Below, one piece after another: positions 12,985 to 24,900 of a stretch of DNA of 64,000 bases. Every line of letters starts with the position of its first letter. Position 1 is the first letter of the stretch. Both the position numbers and the translations under genes were made by a program. A model generated the notes under the pieces. It worked only from the letters and a program-made list of their open reading frames with translations. It had not been told where the DNA came from and searched no databases. Source of the stretch: Siderastrea siderea (taxonomy: Eukaryota > Cnidaria > Anthozoa > Scleractinia > Rhizangiidae); assembly GCA_964030785.1 (NCBI GenBank), contig OZ034967.1, positions 63,662,113-63,726,112 on the forward strand, in the 5' to 3' direction.

Positions 12985-15900
12985 GAAATTATAGGTTTTG
13001 CATTTTTAGAAAGATGTTCATGTTGGTGAAGTTGAACCAAAATCACCACTTTCATCAGCCTGCATGGGGCTTTTGTCAGGGAGCCATTTGCGGTAGCACG
13101 TTCATAAAATCGAAAAAGGCAATAAAATAATTAAACATCACTATGGTTACTGGCTGGTTAAGGACAACAAAATATTATCAAATTTGCTGGAGCCCGACTT
13201 CTAAGGTTTTTAAATTATTATTATAACCATTATTATGGTCTAAAACCATCTCGCCACCACAAGTCACCTTACCACCACTTGAGGTCATCTCGCCACCACC
13301 AACTCGCCACCAAACATGAAATATACTAACAAAGGTTCCGCTTGTACAAACAAGTACCATGTGAAGTGGAACATTTGGTCTTAGGCTAATTTGCCTTTAG
13401 ACTGTTTACAGTCCCCTATTTTGCTGGTGTGATATTCTTACGCTTCGATCAAACGGCCGCCCTCTTGCTCGTTTATGTGAAACGCAGCCTGGGGAGAGTG
13501 CCAAAGCTACCGAGTGATTTCTCGTCAGGGTTTATATTGGCGGAAGGTGGCGGCCGTTCGCGTTCGATCGAACCGTAAGGTCTCGACTACACGCAAAGAT
13601 GGAAAAACAGAAAACTGTCAACAGTCTATAAATTGCACTGGATTCGTTTATACGGCAAACGGTGGACTCGGTTCGCTACAAAACTGTAGTCGTTTCTTGG
13701 CTACGATTGGTACTATATATCTGCACTATTTATATAACCCCAGGTCCAAATATTGAATTAAACAGCGATCCGCTGGGTTGCAAATAGGTTAAAATGTTAC
13801 TTTTAAATATCCGAAATCCAGACAAAATTATCTCCAAAATCCGCCTATCCGTAGACCTATTTACCCCTCATAATTCTTTTATCTCTGGTTTTCCCCCGTA
13901 TGGTACCCTCCATGACAAGGTGGTATGCTGTCTCAACCGGCTCTGGCACTGAATGTGGTTCTGGCCTAACAGGCGAATCCTCTAACGTGCTCTCCTGTGC
14001 AAGCGGCGTTGGCTTGATGCTGTAGCTGTTGGGGAACACTGGCGGCTGTGTAGTAGCTTATTAAAGGTAGGCAAAGATTTGTGATACATACACTTTTTAC
14101 AGTGTTTTGCAAATCATAGTATCAATAGCTGCTGCAAAAACCTTGTTATCAACTTGTGATATTTTTCGTAACGACATTATTGTCGCATGCTTGTACTTGA
14201 GCTGCTCGTGAATTGTTAAATGCGTGAAAAGTACTTACAATTGATTTTTGTTTTTGAAACAAAAAAGTATTTAGCGGCCGGTTTGTGGCGAGGCGACTTC
14301 ACGTGGTGGCGAGTTGGCGGTGGCGAGAGCCTCATTTGGTGGCAAGGTGACTTGCAGTGGCGAGGTTGCTGGCGGCGAGATGACGGTAAACCATTATTAT
14401 TTTTTAATTTCTATGGTTTTCTCGGAGAACAATACAGTTAAGTAAAAAAAATTATATTCGGGACAAGCGACAAAGTTTACTGTACCAGGCTTTCCTGCAT
14501 TTCCTCCTTTGCCTCCTTTGCCTCCTCTTTCTCCTGTCCGTCCACTAATGTGACTCGGGCAGTTCCACTTTCTATATGCCCTACATGCCTTATAGGTCAG
14601 GTCAGATCTCTAATCAAGACATTTGAGAAATATCAAGTCAGTTTCTGTGTTGCTGTTCATGGGTCGAGTCCCTGTTATGGGAATTTTTGGTCTAAGACAG
14701 AACTATTCAACTCTACAATGAACGGCGACATTTGAATATCGCATCAAGCGTTGGTCAAGTTATTAGTTATACTGGGAAGTTTAAAAGTGCAGATATTTGC
14801 AGAAAGCGGGTAGGTTATCTAGCTGGAAGTTTTGAAACCATACTGGGGTGTGAAAATATTCTAATTGACAGAACGTTTGGAAAAGTTTGGAAAAGCGCTT
14901 CAAATCCTGAGAGATGACGTTGAAATCTACACTGGTAGCGTTGACCAGAGGTGCTAAACTCAGGATTTCGCCGTTGTAAGTACGATTTTAATGCTGCTTT
15001 CGTGGGTGAGGAATACAGATGTTATACAAATTGCGTATAAATATTCCTTTCTGTAGTATGGCACAACCTTAGAACTACAAGACATAAAAATGGATTTTCA
15101 TAACATTGCGATCATGATAATCTTAGGGGTAATCTCGGGTGGGTCACAATCTATCCATACTGACTTTATTGACTTTAATAAGAAATGAACAGTATCATCT
15201 TACAGTATCACCGCTGTCCCGCCCAACAGCACCTCTACCGCCGTCTTGTCCTTTATGACCATTTCCACCGTTAGAAGAGACAACAAAGGGGCCACTGATG
15301 ACGTCACAAAATATGTCGACTGAAAAAAAAATTTTCAACATACATTAACTGGCAAAATGAAAAAGTTGTCTTTACTTCAACGCAGCCTTGTTTGCTCTTG
15401 TTCATTACAGTTTGTTAGGTTTAAGGCCTTTGAAAAAAAATTTTGCTAATTGCGAAGTGATAAGCACAATTTTTACTCTGCAGCTTATACCCTTACCAAT
15501 CGACTAACCAAAACCTTTACTTCAATTTTAACCAAAAAATAAAAGCAGAGGGCGCTTTCTATTCGATAAAAATTCCGGTTTAAAATTTCGAAAATGTCAC
15601 TTGGCAAATGAAACAGTAAATCCCAAAATTTTCCGGTTGGTTATACCAGCCCGGTCGGACCGAACCGATCCATTCAATGTCGGACGGACATTTCCAGAAA
15701 TGTACTACAGAGAGGCACTGGAAACCGAAATTGTTTCGAATGGAACAGTGATTTCCAAATTTTCCGGTTGTTCCGATTTTCCGAAACGTTAGGGCAACTT
15801 CGCGAGTATACTCCAAATTCTGAAATTTTATTCCGGAAAATTTCCGCTCCATTCGCCTCCCCACCCGGAATTTCAGGAATTTTTGGTTGAATGGAAAGCG

Positions 15901-18900
15901 CTCAGAGCAAACCTGCTAACGTGACAGAGGCTAGCGAAATTGACTAAATTTTCGAGTCGATTTCGACCAAAATAATCGTCCAATATTTAGACAATAATAC
16001 CTGGTCATATTAAGAATCACGGGGCAAGATTAAACAAACTTTTATTAATTAAACATTGTGCAAAAAATAATGTAAACGAGAGGTTTGGGATGGCATAAAA
16101 CGAAAGTAAAACGAAATTGAGGAGATTTCAAGTAGTCAAATTCCCCTCCTCCTTGCAGTTTATTTGAAACTTCGAGGCACGAAAAATCGAGTAGTATGTG
16201 TATCAACTAAACCCACCGTTAGGTCCAGCGACTCCATGTTTACCGTCCTCTCCGTTGCGTCCGGTTGTCACTGCGCTCTTATATTCTTGATTCCACTTTG
16301 GTGTAGATATCTCCAGTTTACTTCCCATGGAAGCAATAATCTCCCGCGCGTATATTTTAACATTTTTGATACCGTAAAGGACAACGACACCCTGCATAGA
16401 AATATTTAACACCCGATAAGTGTATAAGTGGTTCTCAGCTGCTTATATTCAACGTCAGATTACAACCCGAGGCATTTGCCATAAAAGGCAAAGAAATTTG
16501 ATTCCCCACGCCTAGAACGAGATTATCTTGAGATGATACGTCTGACAAAATACGGTATTTCGTAGACTTGCTTACAAGTTGAGCTCAGGAATTTTTCGAC
16601 TTCGAGACTACGTTGAATGATAACAATTGTTGGAAGTGATATGTGACAATGCAGTATAGAACAATGCAATGCAGTACAGTTAAGGACATTACAGATCTCC
16701 CATTAGACGGTTAAAAGAGTTCTACCACCATGGGCGACTTTGGTCGACGCAGAGCTACTTTTTTCAACAAACAAAAGCACAAGAAACTAGCCATGAAATC
16801 TTGCGTTATGTCGTGCCCCCCTCCCCCACCCAGCCAAAAAAAAAAAAAAAACGAGGAATCGAATAAGAAGCATACTATTAGGATTCAAATTGTATTTTTG
16901 GCATGCTCGTTGTACAAGAGAAAATACAGGAGACGACTGAAAATATCCAGCAGTACTATGTATACACACTACATCGTCTAATCAAACGTGCCTTTCGGCG
17001 ACGCTGGTGTCTGATGTACTAAAGCGGTGATTACGAACTGAGATTATAGGATTTCTGGTCTTGTTTGACGGAGATTGTTGTTCTCATACTAATACACGAC
17101 CGACCATATTGACACGAGATTTCTTTTTCTCTTTAAAATTTATTCATTTGCCACTATCCGGTTTACAGAGTTCATACGATTACTATCACTTCCGATTTGA
17201 GTTTATAGAGTTGATACTTCCGGTAGTTTGTCTCTCGAATAATCATTTTTAAAAACAAAACTTACATAGAAGCGTTGTGCTACAAAGTTAGAATCCACCA
17301 TTGAGAACCCTGACCAAATCCAAAGCGTTTCAAAACATTCATCAGAAAACTGCGGTCAACACGATCAAAAGCATTTTCCTGATTTGAACTCAGTAAAATT
17401 CCGGAGTTTATTGGTTATGTTTACGTAGTCGAAAGTATCACGCAGCAGAACAAAATCGCTTGAGATATTTGGATTCAATTATAGTGAAAACTAGAGATTT
17501 TCTTTGGTGAAACATCGCCTCAAACCTTCGTAAAAATGCCTCTGATTACTCTCACCTATTATTTTCGGAGGGACAAATATGTCGTTTAGAGCGTAAAATA
17601 AGATCAGCTAGCATTCTGGGAAAGACATTAGCGGATAGGATAGGGTCCCGTTTCTTAAAATATTTTCTGTACTTTAAAATTTCAGCTAAAAGCGCTGAAC
17701 AGATCAACCCATATTAGCTAACACAAATATGCCTTTAAAAAGCTCGAAAACAATCTAATAAACCAGAGAATGACATTTTAAGTATTTTGCTAAAAGTTTT
17801 TCATTGGGTGCCCCTGGCCATTACATAGATCAAGCACATGGTTCTACAATGCGAGCTCATTGTATCATGGGTACATCATGCAACACGGTCAATCTAGTGA
17901 TTGCGTAATTACATTTTATCAACATCCTCTCTTCTATAAGAAAAAACGAAAGAATACTTTACTACTAGTAATGGTTGACACTTCAGCTGCCCCCGCTGTT
18001 CAGAGTTTTTGTGAACGTATTTATTGATTTTGAAGGTTTCCTTTTTCTTGATTTACTTAGAAACACTTTTGTGCTGCATTTTTTTTCTGTAGTATAATTT
18101 AGGTTTTAGATTGTTTCTCCAGAAGCAGGCCAAGTTTAGATTAGCACTATATCCAGTGCTAAGAGATTTCACTGACACTACGGAATCGCGCTAGTTGAAA
18201 CGGGTTGATGACTAATGCAAATGAGCTCTGCTTTTTCTGTCAGCCATGGAACTTCTTTGTGTTTGGGTATTGTTTGGGTGCAAATTAGTCGAACCTATTA
18301 AGCAGCAGTAGAGAATTTTATTGGAGATGTTATATGCATTATTGCTATTCATGATCGACATTTACAATAATATAGGTAACTTTACCATGTACCACATTCA
18401 TATAGATACCACTGGATTCCAAGCATTGTTATCGTTCAGTTGAGACTTAATCATTTTTGAGCATTTACTAGGCTACAAAGCACCCCACTTCACGGGGTTT
18501 TAGTCATTGCTATCCATGTATATGGATGTATAACCATTGTTATTCTTCAGTTAGAGAACGTTTAAATCAGGTTGCAAACTGTGTACAAGTCTGCACTCAG
18601 TCTGTGCATTTGGACACTGTTACTCATGTGATGTACATTTCTTGCATAATATTACAAGCTGTTATAGCCTCGATATGTCGTTGTCAGTTAAAGATTTCTA
18701 TAATTTCAATAAAACACGGGTTCTGGATGAAGTGCCCCCAAACAGGTCACCCTTTGCCCCATAGACTCACGTGTTTCTTCTATTCTGGGGCATTGAGCCC
18801 CAATCCAGCTTTCTAACGTTGTTACCATAGCAACTACGTGAAAATCTTATAGGATAAGAACCTCTTCCATTGGGGATCTTGACCCCTTGGAGAGGGTTGG

Positions 18901-21900
18901 GAGATTACGACCCCCTGGCTGGAGAGGATTGTGACCTATCCTTTAGCTCCCTAACTCTGATAAGATAAGGACCTCTCTAGTGGGGGATTACATATATGAC
19001 CCTCCCTGAGAGGGTTGGGGGATTATGTCCCTCTGCCAGAGAGGATTGTGACCTCTCGGTGCCATGAAGTGTTAGTTCATAGTCTTGACCTGTATATGCA
19101 TTTTGGAGCACTTGATCCTCAACCCCTTTATCCCACAAACTTGGTAATGTGTGTCATTTTCTTGGTCGCGGGTTGGGAACATTAATCTGGTATGTATACC
19201 TACTGTATATTTTAACTGAAGTACTTTACTTCCCTTTACTTTATATACGCGCGAGCTATAAGGATGCCTCCTCGGGATTTTGCCTCTCGGAAAAAACAAA
19301 TCTAAGATTACTCCTAACGCATGTGTGCTAAAGGTTTGCGCTGAAGTGTCAGCTTCACAAATAATAACAATTAAAACCTACAGAATCAAGTCAATAGAAC
19401 ACGGTAGTCTCTGAAAGGTTCTTATTTTGTCAGTACTTGGAAACATAGTCTTTGAAACGGATAGGTGGTTTGATCCCACGTCCTTTCCTATTTGCACTTA
19501 AAGACTGTCCACGAATGTCAATGGGAGCAACCTTGTCTTCAACACTACGCAGTTTAATTTCTTTAAGACTAGGGCCCGTGGCTGTGCGTGGATGTCCGTA
19601 GGGTGCGTGAGTGTGACTAGGGTGTGCGTTTATGGAGCTTACGATGGGGGTGTAACTGGAGCCACTTCAGGGGTACGAGATGTAACAGTGGGAGGTTTAT
19701 CATGAATCTTTGGTGTGATTTTAGTGACTCTCATGTACACATGATTTCTACGGTAAGTGCCTCCATGCGGGCGTTCCACTTCATAAGTATCGGGGCCCAA
19801 AACCTGAGTTACTTCGCCCAAGTCGTAGATACTACTCGTAATGGATTTGACAGGAAAACGGAGCACTTCAAATCCATTACGAATAGCAATCACTCATCTG
19901 CTATTGCCGACCAGGTCACGTCAACTGGTCATAACATGAAATGGGATCATCTCGAAATTTTGGCAAGAGGACGGTCGGACACCCATTGCAAGATAAAGGA
20001 GACTCTGTTGATTAGGGATTTCTAACCTTCCCTAAATGAAAATGTCAGCAGTGAAAAACTTTACCTTTTTTAGTTTGTATGTTTTTCCTTTCAAATGGAA
20101 ATTTTTCTACTATTTGTTATCTTTTGTTTCTATAATTAGTTACTTATTATTCACTCGAATTTCTGATGTTATTCAACGGTTTACTACTTCTGAGGATGTA
20201 TGTTGGAACATACGAAACGTCAAGATAAAGCTTTTTTTCTTTCCAGCAATGCGTTTATATTTCCTTATGTTTATCACCGCTGTTTGCTTTTTGTTTCTAC
20301 TTCGCCCAACTTCCAGTTCTGTCCGTCGATATCTTTAAAGAATACTGACTGCCCCATGTCCAATTTTGAGAGCTTTGGCGATTTCCGGTCATGAGGATCG
20401 CTTGACATTGCGTTTACGTGCGTCACGGCTCTTTTTCACCATGGTGTCCTTGGGCTTCTGCTTATACTAGGTATGAAGCAACGTGTTGTTCGGTTGAACA
20501 TCATTTAGGCTGGACTGCAACCTGTATCTTGACGAGGATTGTTTCTTTTCTCTAGCATCGCGTCATAAGGATGACCACTTTTACTTGTACGTTTTGAGAA
20601 GAAGAGACTTTATGATCTTGACGGCAGACTCCACTTTACTTTTTGCTCGCTGATGCATTGGCGATGAGGTAATGTGAGAAATACGCCAATTCATGATAAA
20701 TGAATTAAATTCCTGACTGGCAAACCGCGGGCATCCGTCACAATCATTCTTGGTATGCCGGACAAAATGCTTCTTAAGAAAGGTTATGACACGAGAGCTT
20801 TTCTGGGTTGTCAGCAGATCAATCTCTATGAAGTTAGAATCATAGTCTACCACTATCAGGTACTGCTTGCCTGCGATTTCATGTAAGTCAAGACCAACTT
20901 TCTGCCTTGGTTCGACACTATCATTGTGTTGCTTCATTGGTCCCTGTGTATTTTCCGGTTTCATTACTCGGCGGGCTTCACACGAATCAGACACCTTATG
21001 CCTTATGTCACTGGCCATGCTGGGTCAATACACTGTTCCTCTAGCTCGACGCAACATACTCTCACGGCCTAAATGTGCAGTGTGAAGTCTTCTCTTGATG
21101 GATGCTATTAACTCAGAGGAATAACTACCGCTTCTCCTTTTACCAGACTTCCGTCCATGACACTTAGCGAGTCGCAGAGGTCAGGTAAGGTAACGCACTT
21201 GAGGGAATATCGAGCTTGTCTTCTGGCCATCATTCCAACACTAACTTTATAACTGTCTGTAGGCTGGCGTCACGTGAAGTTGTATCCTTAATCTCATCGA
21301 GTCCTTTGTCTGGAATGTCGCCAAAATCATTGACATTCATGATTCGGAAACAATCATCTTGGTTTCGCAATTCCTTCACGAGAGTCCAGGTGAACTCTGC
21401 TCAGCGTGTCTACAAGATGTAGGTTGGTGCTCTTGACGAATAAAAGGTTGACGTCATACCTGTGGTAACGCATCTTAATGTCCTGAAGACGTTTAGGAGC
21501 GATACTCAGAGGCTTGCACAATATAGCAGCAAGAGTTTTGTGATCGTTCTACACAGTCACTGGTCGACCATACGTGTATTAGTCAAGGCCATACAAGACA
21601 GCTAAGGCAATGCTCTTGACGCCTATTTAATGTGATGAAGATGACCCTCTTGCAGTAGTACTGCACTAATGCTTGCTGCTATCCACTTGCATCACAACTT
21701 CTTTGGATACGTCAAAGTTAGCTGACAATGAGATTCTGAAAGATTCCTTTTCAGAGTGTTGAAAGCATTCTCGCACTCTTCGGACCATGCGAACGAGGTT
21801 TCCTTGCTTGCATTGTTAGGCAACGGATCGGTTCAAGCGTTCCTGCAAGGTCAGGTAGGAACCTAGACATGTACTGGGCTATGCCGCACAGACGTTTCAC

Positions 21901-24900
21901 TCCTTCTACGTCAGTGGGTACTGGAATGTCACGAATAACTTGAACTTTAGCCTCATCAACTTTTACGCTATCTCTTGTGATTCTGTGCCCATGGAAGATA
22001 ATCTTGGTCAAGCCAGTTTGCTGTTTGTCCTCATTCAGGATGATGCTCCTTTCGGCGCACCTTTTCAGTGTTTTGATTAGTTCTGGGAGACCACACCATC
22101 GTGGTCTCCCAGAACTTCATCAATTTCTTAATAAAATATCTCGCTTGAGAATATCAGGCCAACAAAACGCGGAACAAAAGGGGGCAATCATCGTGGTCAG
22201 TTTACTGGATGTTTCATCAAGTCAAACGTGCCAATACGCCTCTTTCACATCAAGTATGCTAAAGACCTGCGCATCTTCCCTAAGACGACTTTCCTCCCTA
22301 AGAAGTAATTCTTGAGGCTTCCCTGTTACGGCTAAAGCTATCTTTTCTCTCATCGTTCGATTTTTTCCCTGAAAATTACAGGAAGCCGCTCTCGTTTTGA
22401 GCTCCGTAAGAAATTTGTCAAACGGTTCTTGGTATGGAATGTTCCAGAATCTGTGAGATTCGATGACTTCGTTGTCTCGGGTCACAGTATCTCTCTAAGG
22501 CTTTTAAGACTTTAGAAGGCTTATCTTTAACACGGGAATCAGCCCAAACGAAATTATCATATACTTCGAGAACACGAGGGCCTGCACAGTTGAAAATATT
22601 TACAGTTGGTACCTTGTCATCTTTTTCCGATGCACCTGAAGCCGCTAAGTATACTTCCTCTCGCCGTTTCCACCGTTTGAAGTTCTCGGACAGATTCCCC
22701 AAATTCACGTCTAGTTGGGGCGGAAGTCTGAAATGTCCGGTTTCTAAAGTTGCCATTCCGTTAGCTACATCCCGAGGCTGCTACCATGTTGATAATTCGA
22801 GACAAGAACCAAGTACAGGGTAGTAGTCAACGATCTCGAGCGGTAGCCATTACAGAGTTCGAACACATGGTTCTATTCTGCGAGCACATTGCACCACGGG
22901 TACATCGTGCAACACAGTCATTCCAGTGATTGCGCAATTTCATTTTTTCAGCACTTCGGATTTGGCTAAATTTAAATTCAGAAAAACTAGTAGCTCTGAG
23001 TATCGATTGTGCTTTTAACCGAGTTATCTCCTTCAATCAAAGCCCGCATATTTTTGTTAGCCGTGTTGGTAGTGCGGACCTTTCCTGATTTAATTTACGT
23101 TGTCTGTTGTTTGTTTGTAGAGTTCTGTGCCGCTATTCAATTCGTAAGGAATCCTTAAGAAAATACCACTAGTCATGAATGGACGGAAAGACGTCTTGAT
23201 ACAAGACATGTTTTCGAATAATTTCAGAAATCAAGCGGAAACGCTTTCATCCTCGAGCAGTTCTAAATTTAGCCGCCAGATTCCGGACCGTGAAAAAACA
23301 CATTATGTAAATCAAAGCTCAAATCAACCAAGATGGTCTGAAAAATTACAGGGTAAAATTTCGCATTTCAAAGATTGGTCAACCAACTCCTGAGCAATAT
23401 AAAAATTGATCAGTCTGATACCGATAGTTTTATCGGCATTAAACGAAGTGCATTGAATCTGACGGCCGTGTTTTTTGCGCACTCACTGCTTTCAAGTCAT
23501 AGATAGTTACATAATTTCCTCCCAATTTAACCAAATCGCTTGCTATACAACTATCGCCACCAATAACCTTCAATGAATTTGGAAATAAATATTCATGGAG
23601 TGTATCAAAAAAAGCATTTTCATTCACAAGGATTTGTCAGTGCATAAATGTTAACAAAATAAAATATTAAGCAAACTATTGAAAAGGCCAAAACACAATT
23701 TTAAGCGAAGAATTGCCGTTTAGAGACCTGAAAGCAAGAATTTTCAGAAACTTAAGAAGCACAACTCCGCCCTGTTAACCAATGGCAGGAGACCAAAGTT
23801 ATTCCCTTTTCGGGTTTCGGTGCCAAAGTTTCTTGCATGAAAATAAAACCAACACTAGACCGTTTCGCGAAATCAAAAACAGAGGGCTGTGCCAAACCCG
23901 CAGATGTTAAGACTAGATGATTTAGCGCGGTAGAGTAAACAGACAGTTATTCTTCCACTAAAATCACATGATGGTTGACACATGATAGAAATTAGTCAAG
24001 AAAAAGTACAACTTGCGTTTGTTATGTTTCGGCGAACGTTATGCATTATTCTTCCGTTTAGCTGCAGGTTCATTTATTTCAGAGTCCGAAAGTGCGCGGC
24101 TTGGTGAATTAAATCTATCGTCCAGATCGTACAGAACTAAAACAGGTCGCGTTGGTCTTCGAATGGCTTACACATTCCTTTACGATCATCCACATATCTC
24201 CCCTTGTTACGTGAATCCGTCACGTGAGCGTAAAAAGGGATTTATTATTCAACTGAATTGGCGAAATAGATTTGTTTTTTCACCATTTTTGCGAGATAAG
24301 TTTACCCTCGTTCCATTTGACGAGCGTGTTGATTGGCCAAAAGACAGTCAATCTTCTAGAGCATCGAGTTTCATTTCAAACACTTAGCAGACAGAACAAA
24401 GTTACCAAGAATGGGGATTTTGATTTTGATTTTAACCATCAGCAGGAGACGTTCAAGGGGAGGGGGGGGGGGGGGCACTCCCCATATTTTTTTTCATTTT
24501 TCCAAGGCGAGTTTTCATCAGCACCTGCCGTTTTTAGTAGATGTACGTATACTCCTAACACACATTTTGCCCAAGGTCAGTTCAATTGCTATGAGTTACG
24601 TAGTATGACGCAATATGTAGTAGGTGGTCAAACCATTTTTGAATATAAATGCATGTTTTCAACAAAAAGCATGGGCGCAGCAAAGTGTTTAAATATGTAA
24701 CATTCTACATGTCTAGCATTAAACATTTCCTATTTCCACCGCTTTTTCATCATTTCTCATTTTAGTGAGATCCATGATGGCGGCCAAGATGGCAGCCGTT
24801 TTTGTGACGTCACAGACACCCAGCAGTGGCACAACCCATAATATATACTTCATCTTGTTGACTGATTTGTCTGTGAGTGTTTCATACCTCGCGTGATATT

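Larger units (their letters stand above)
17823..23100 (-). mobile_element. Decayed Gypsy-type LTR retrotransposon with nested insertions
   Basis: The minus strand carries in order: a likely LTR (from 22787 to about 23.1 kb), a primer-binding-site-like TGGTAGCAG (22778-22786, matching the 3' end of initiator tRNA-Met), gag (22756-22290), RT palm, RT thumb, RNase H end, integrase (about 21110-20581), and an integrase C-terminal fragment (19893-19639). A block of about 110 bases at 22851-22962 recurs in the same direction at 17823-17934 with moderate identity, as expected for an LTR pair. All ORFs are broken. Confidence 0.6.

Noticed and set aside
24013..24387. Plus-strand 124-residue open frame in intron 3
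   Set aside because: Considered as a nested gene, but no domain or matching splice sites were seen.
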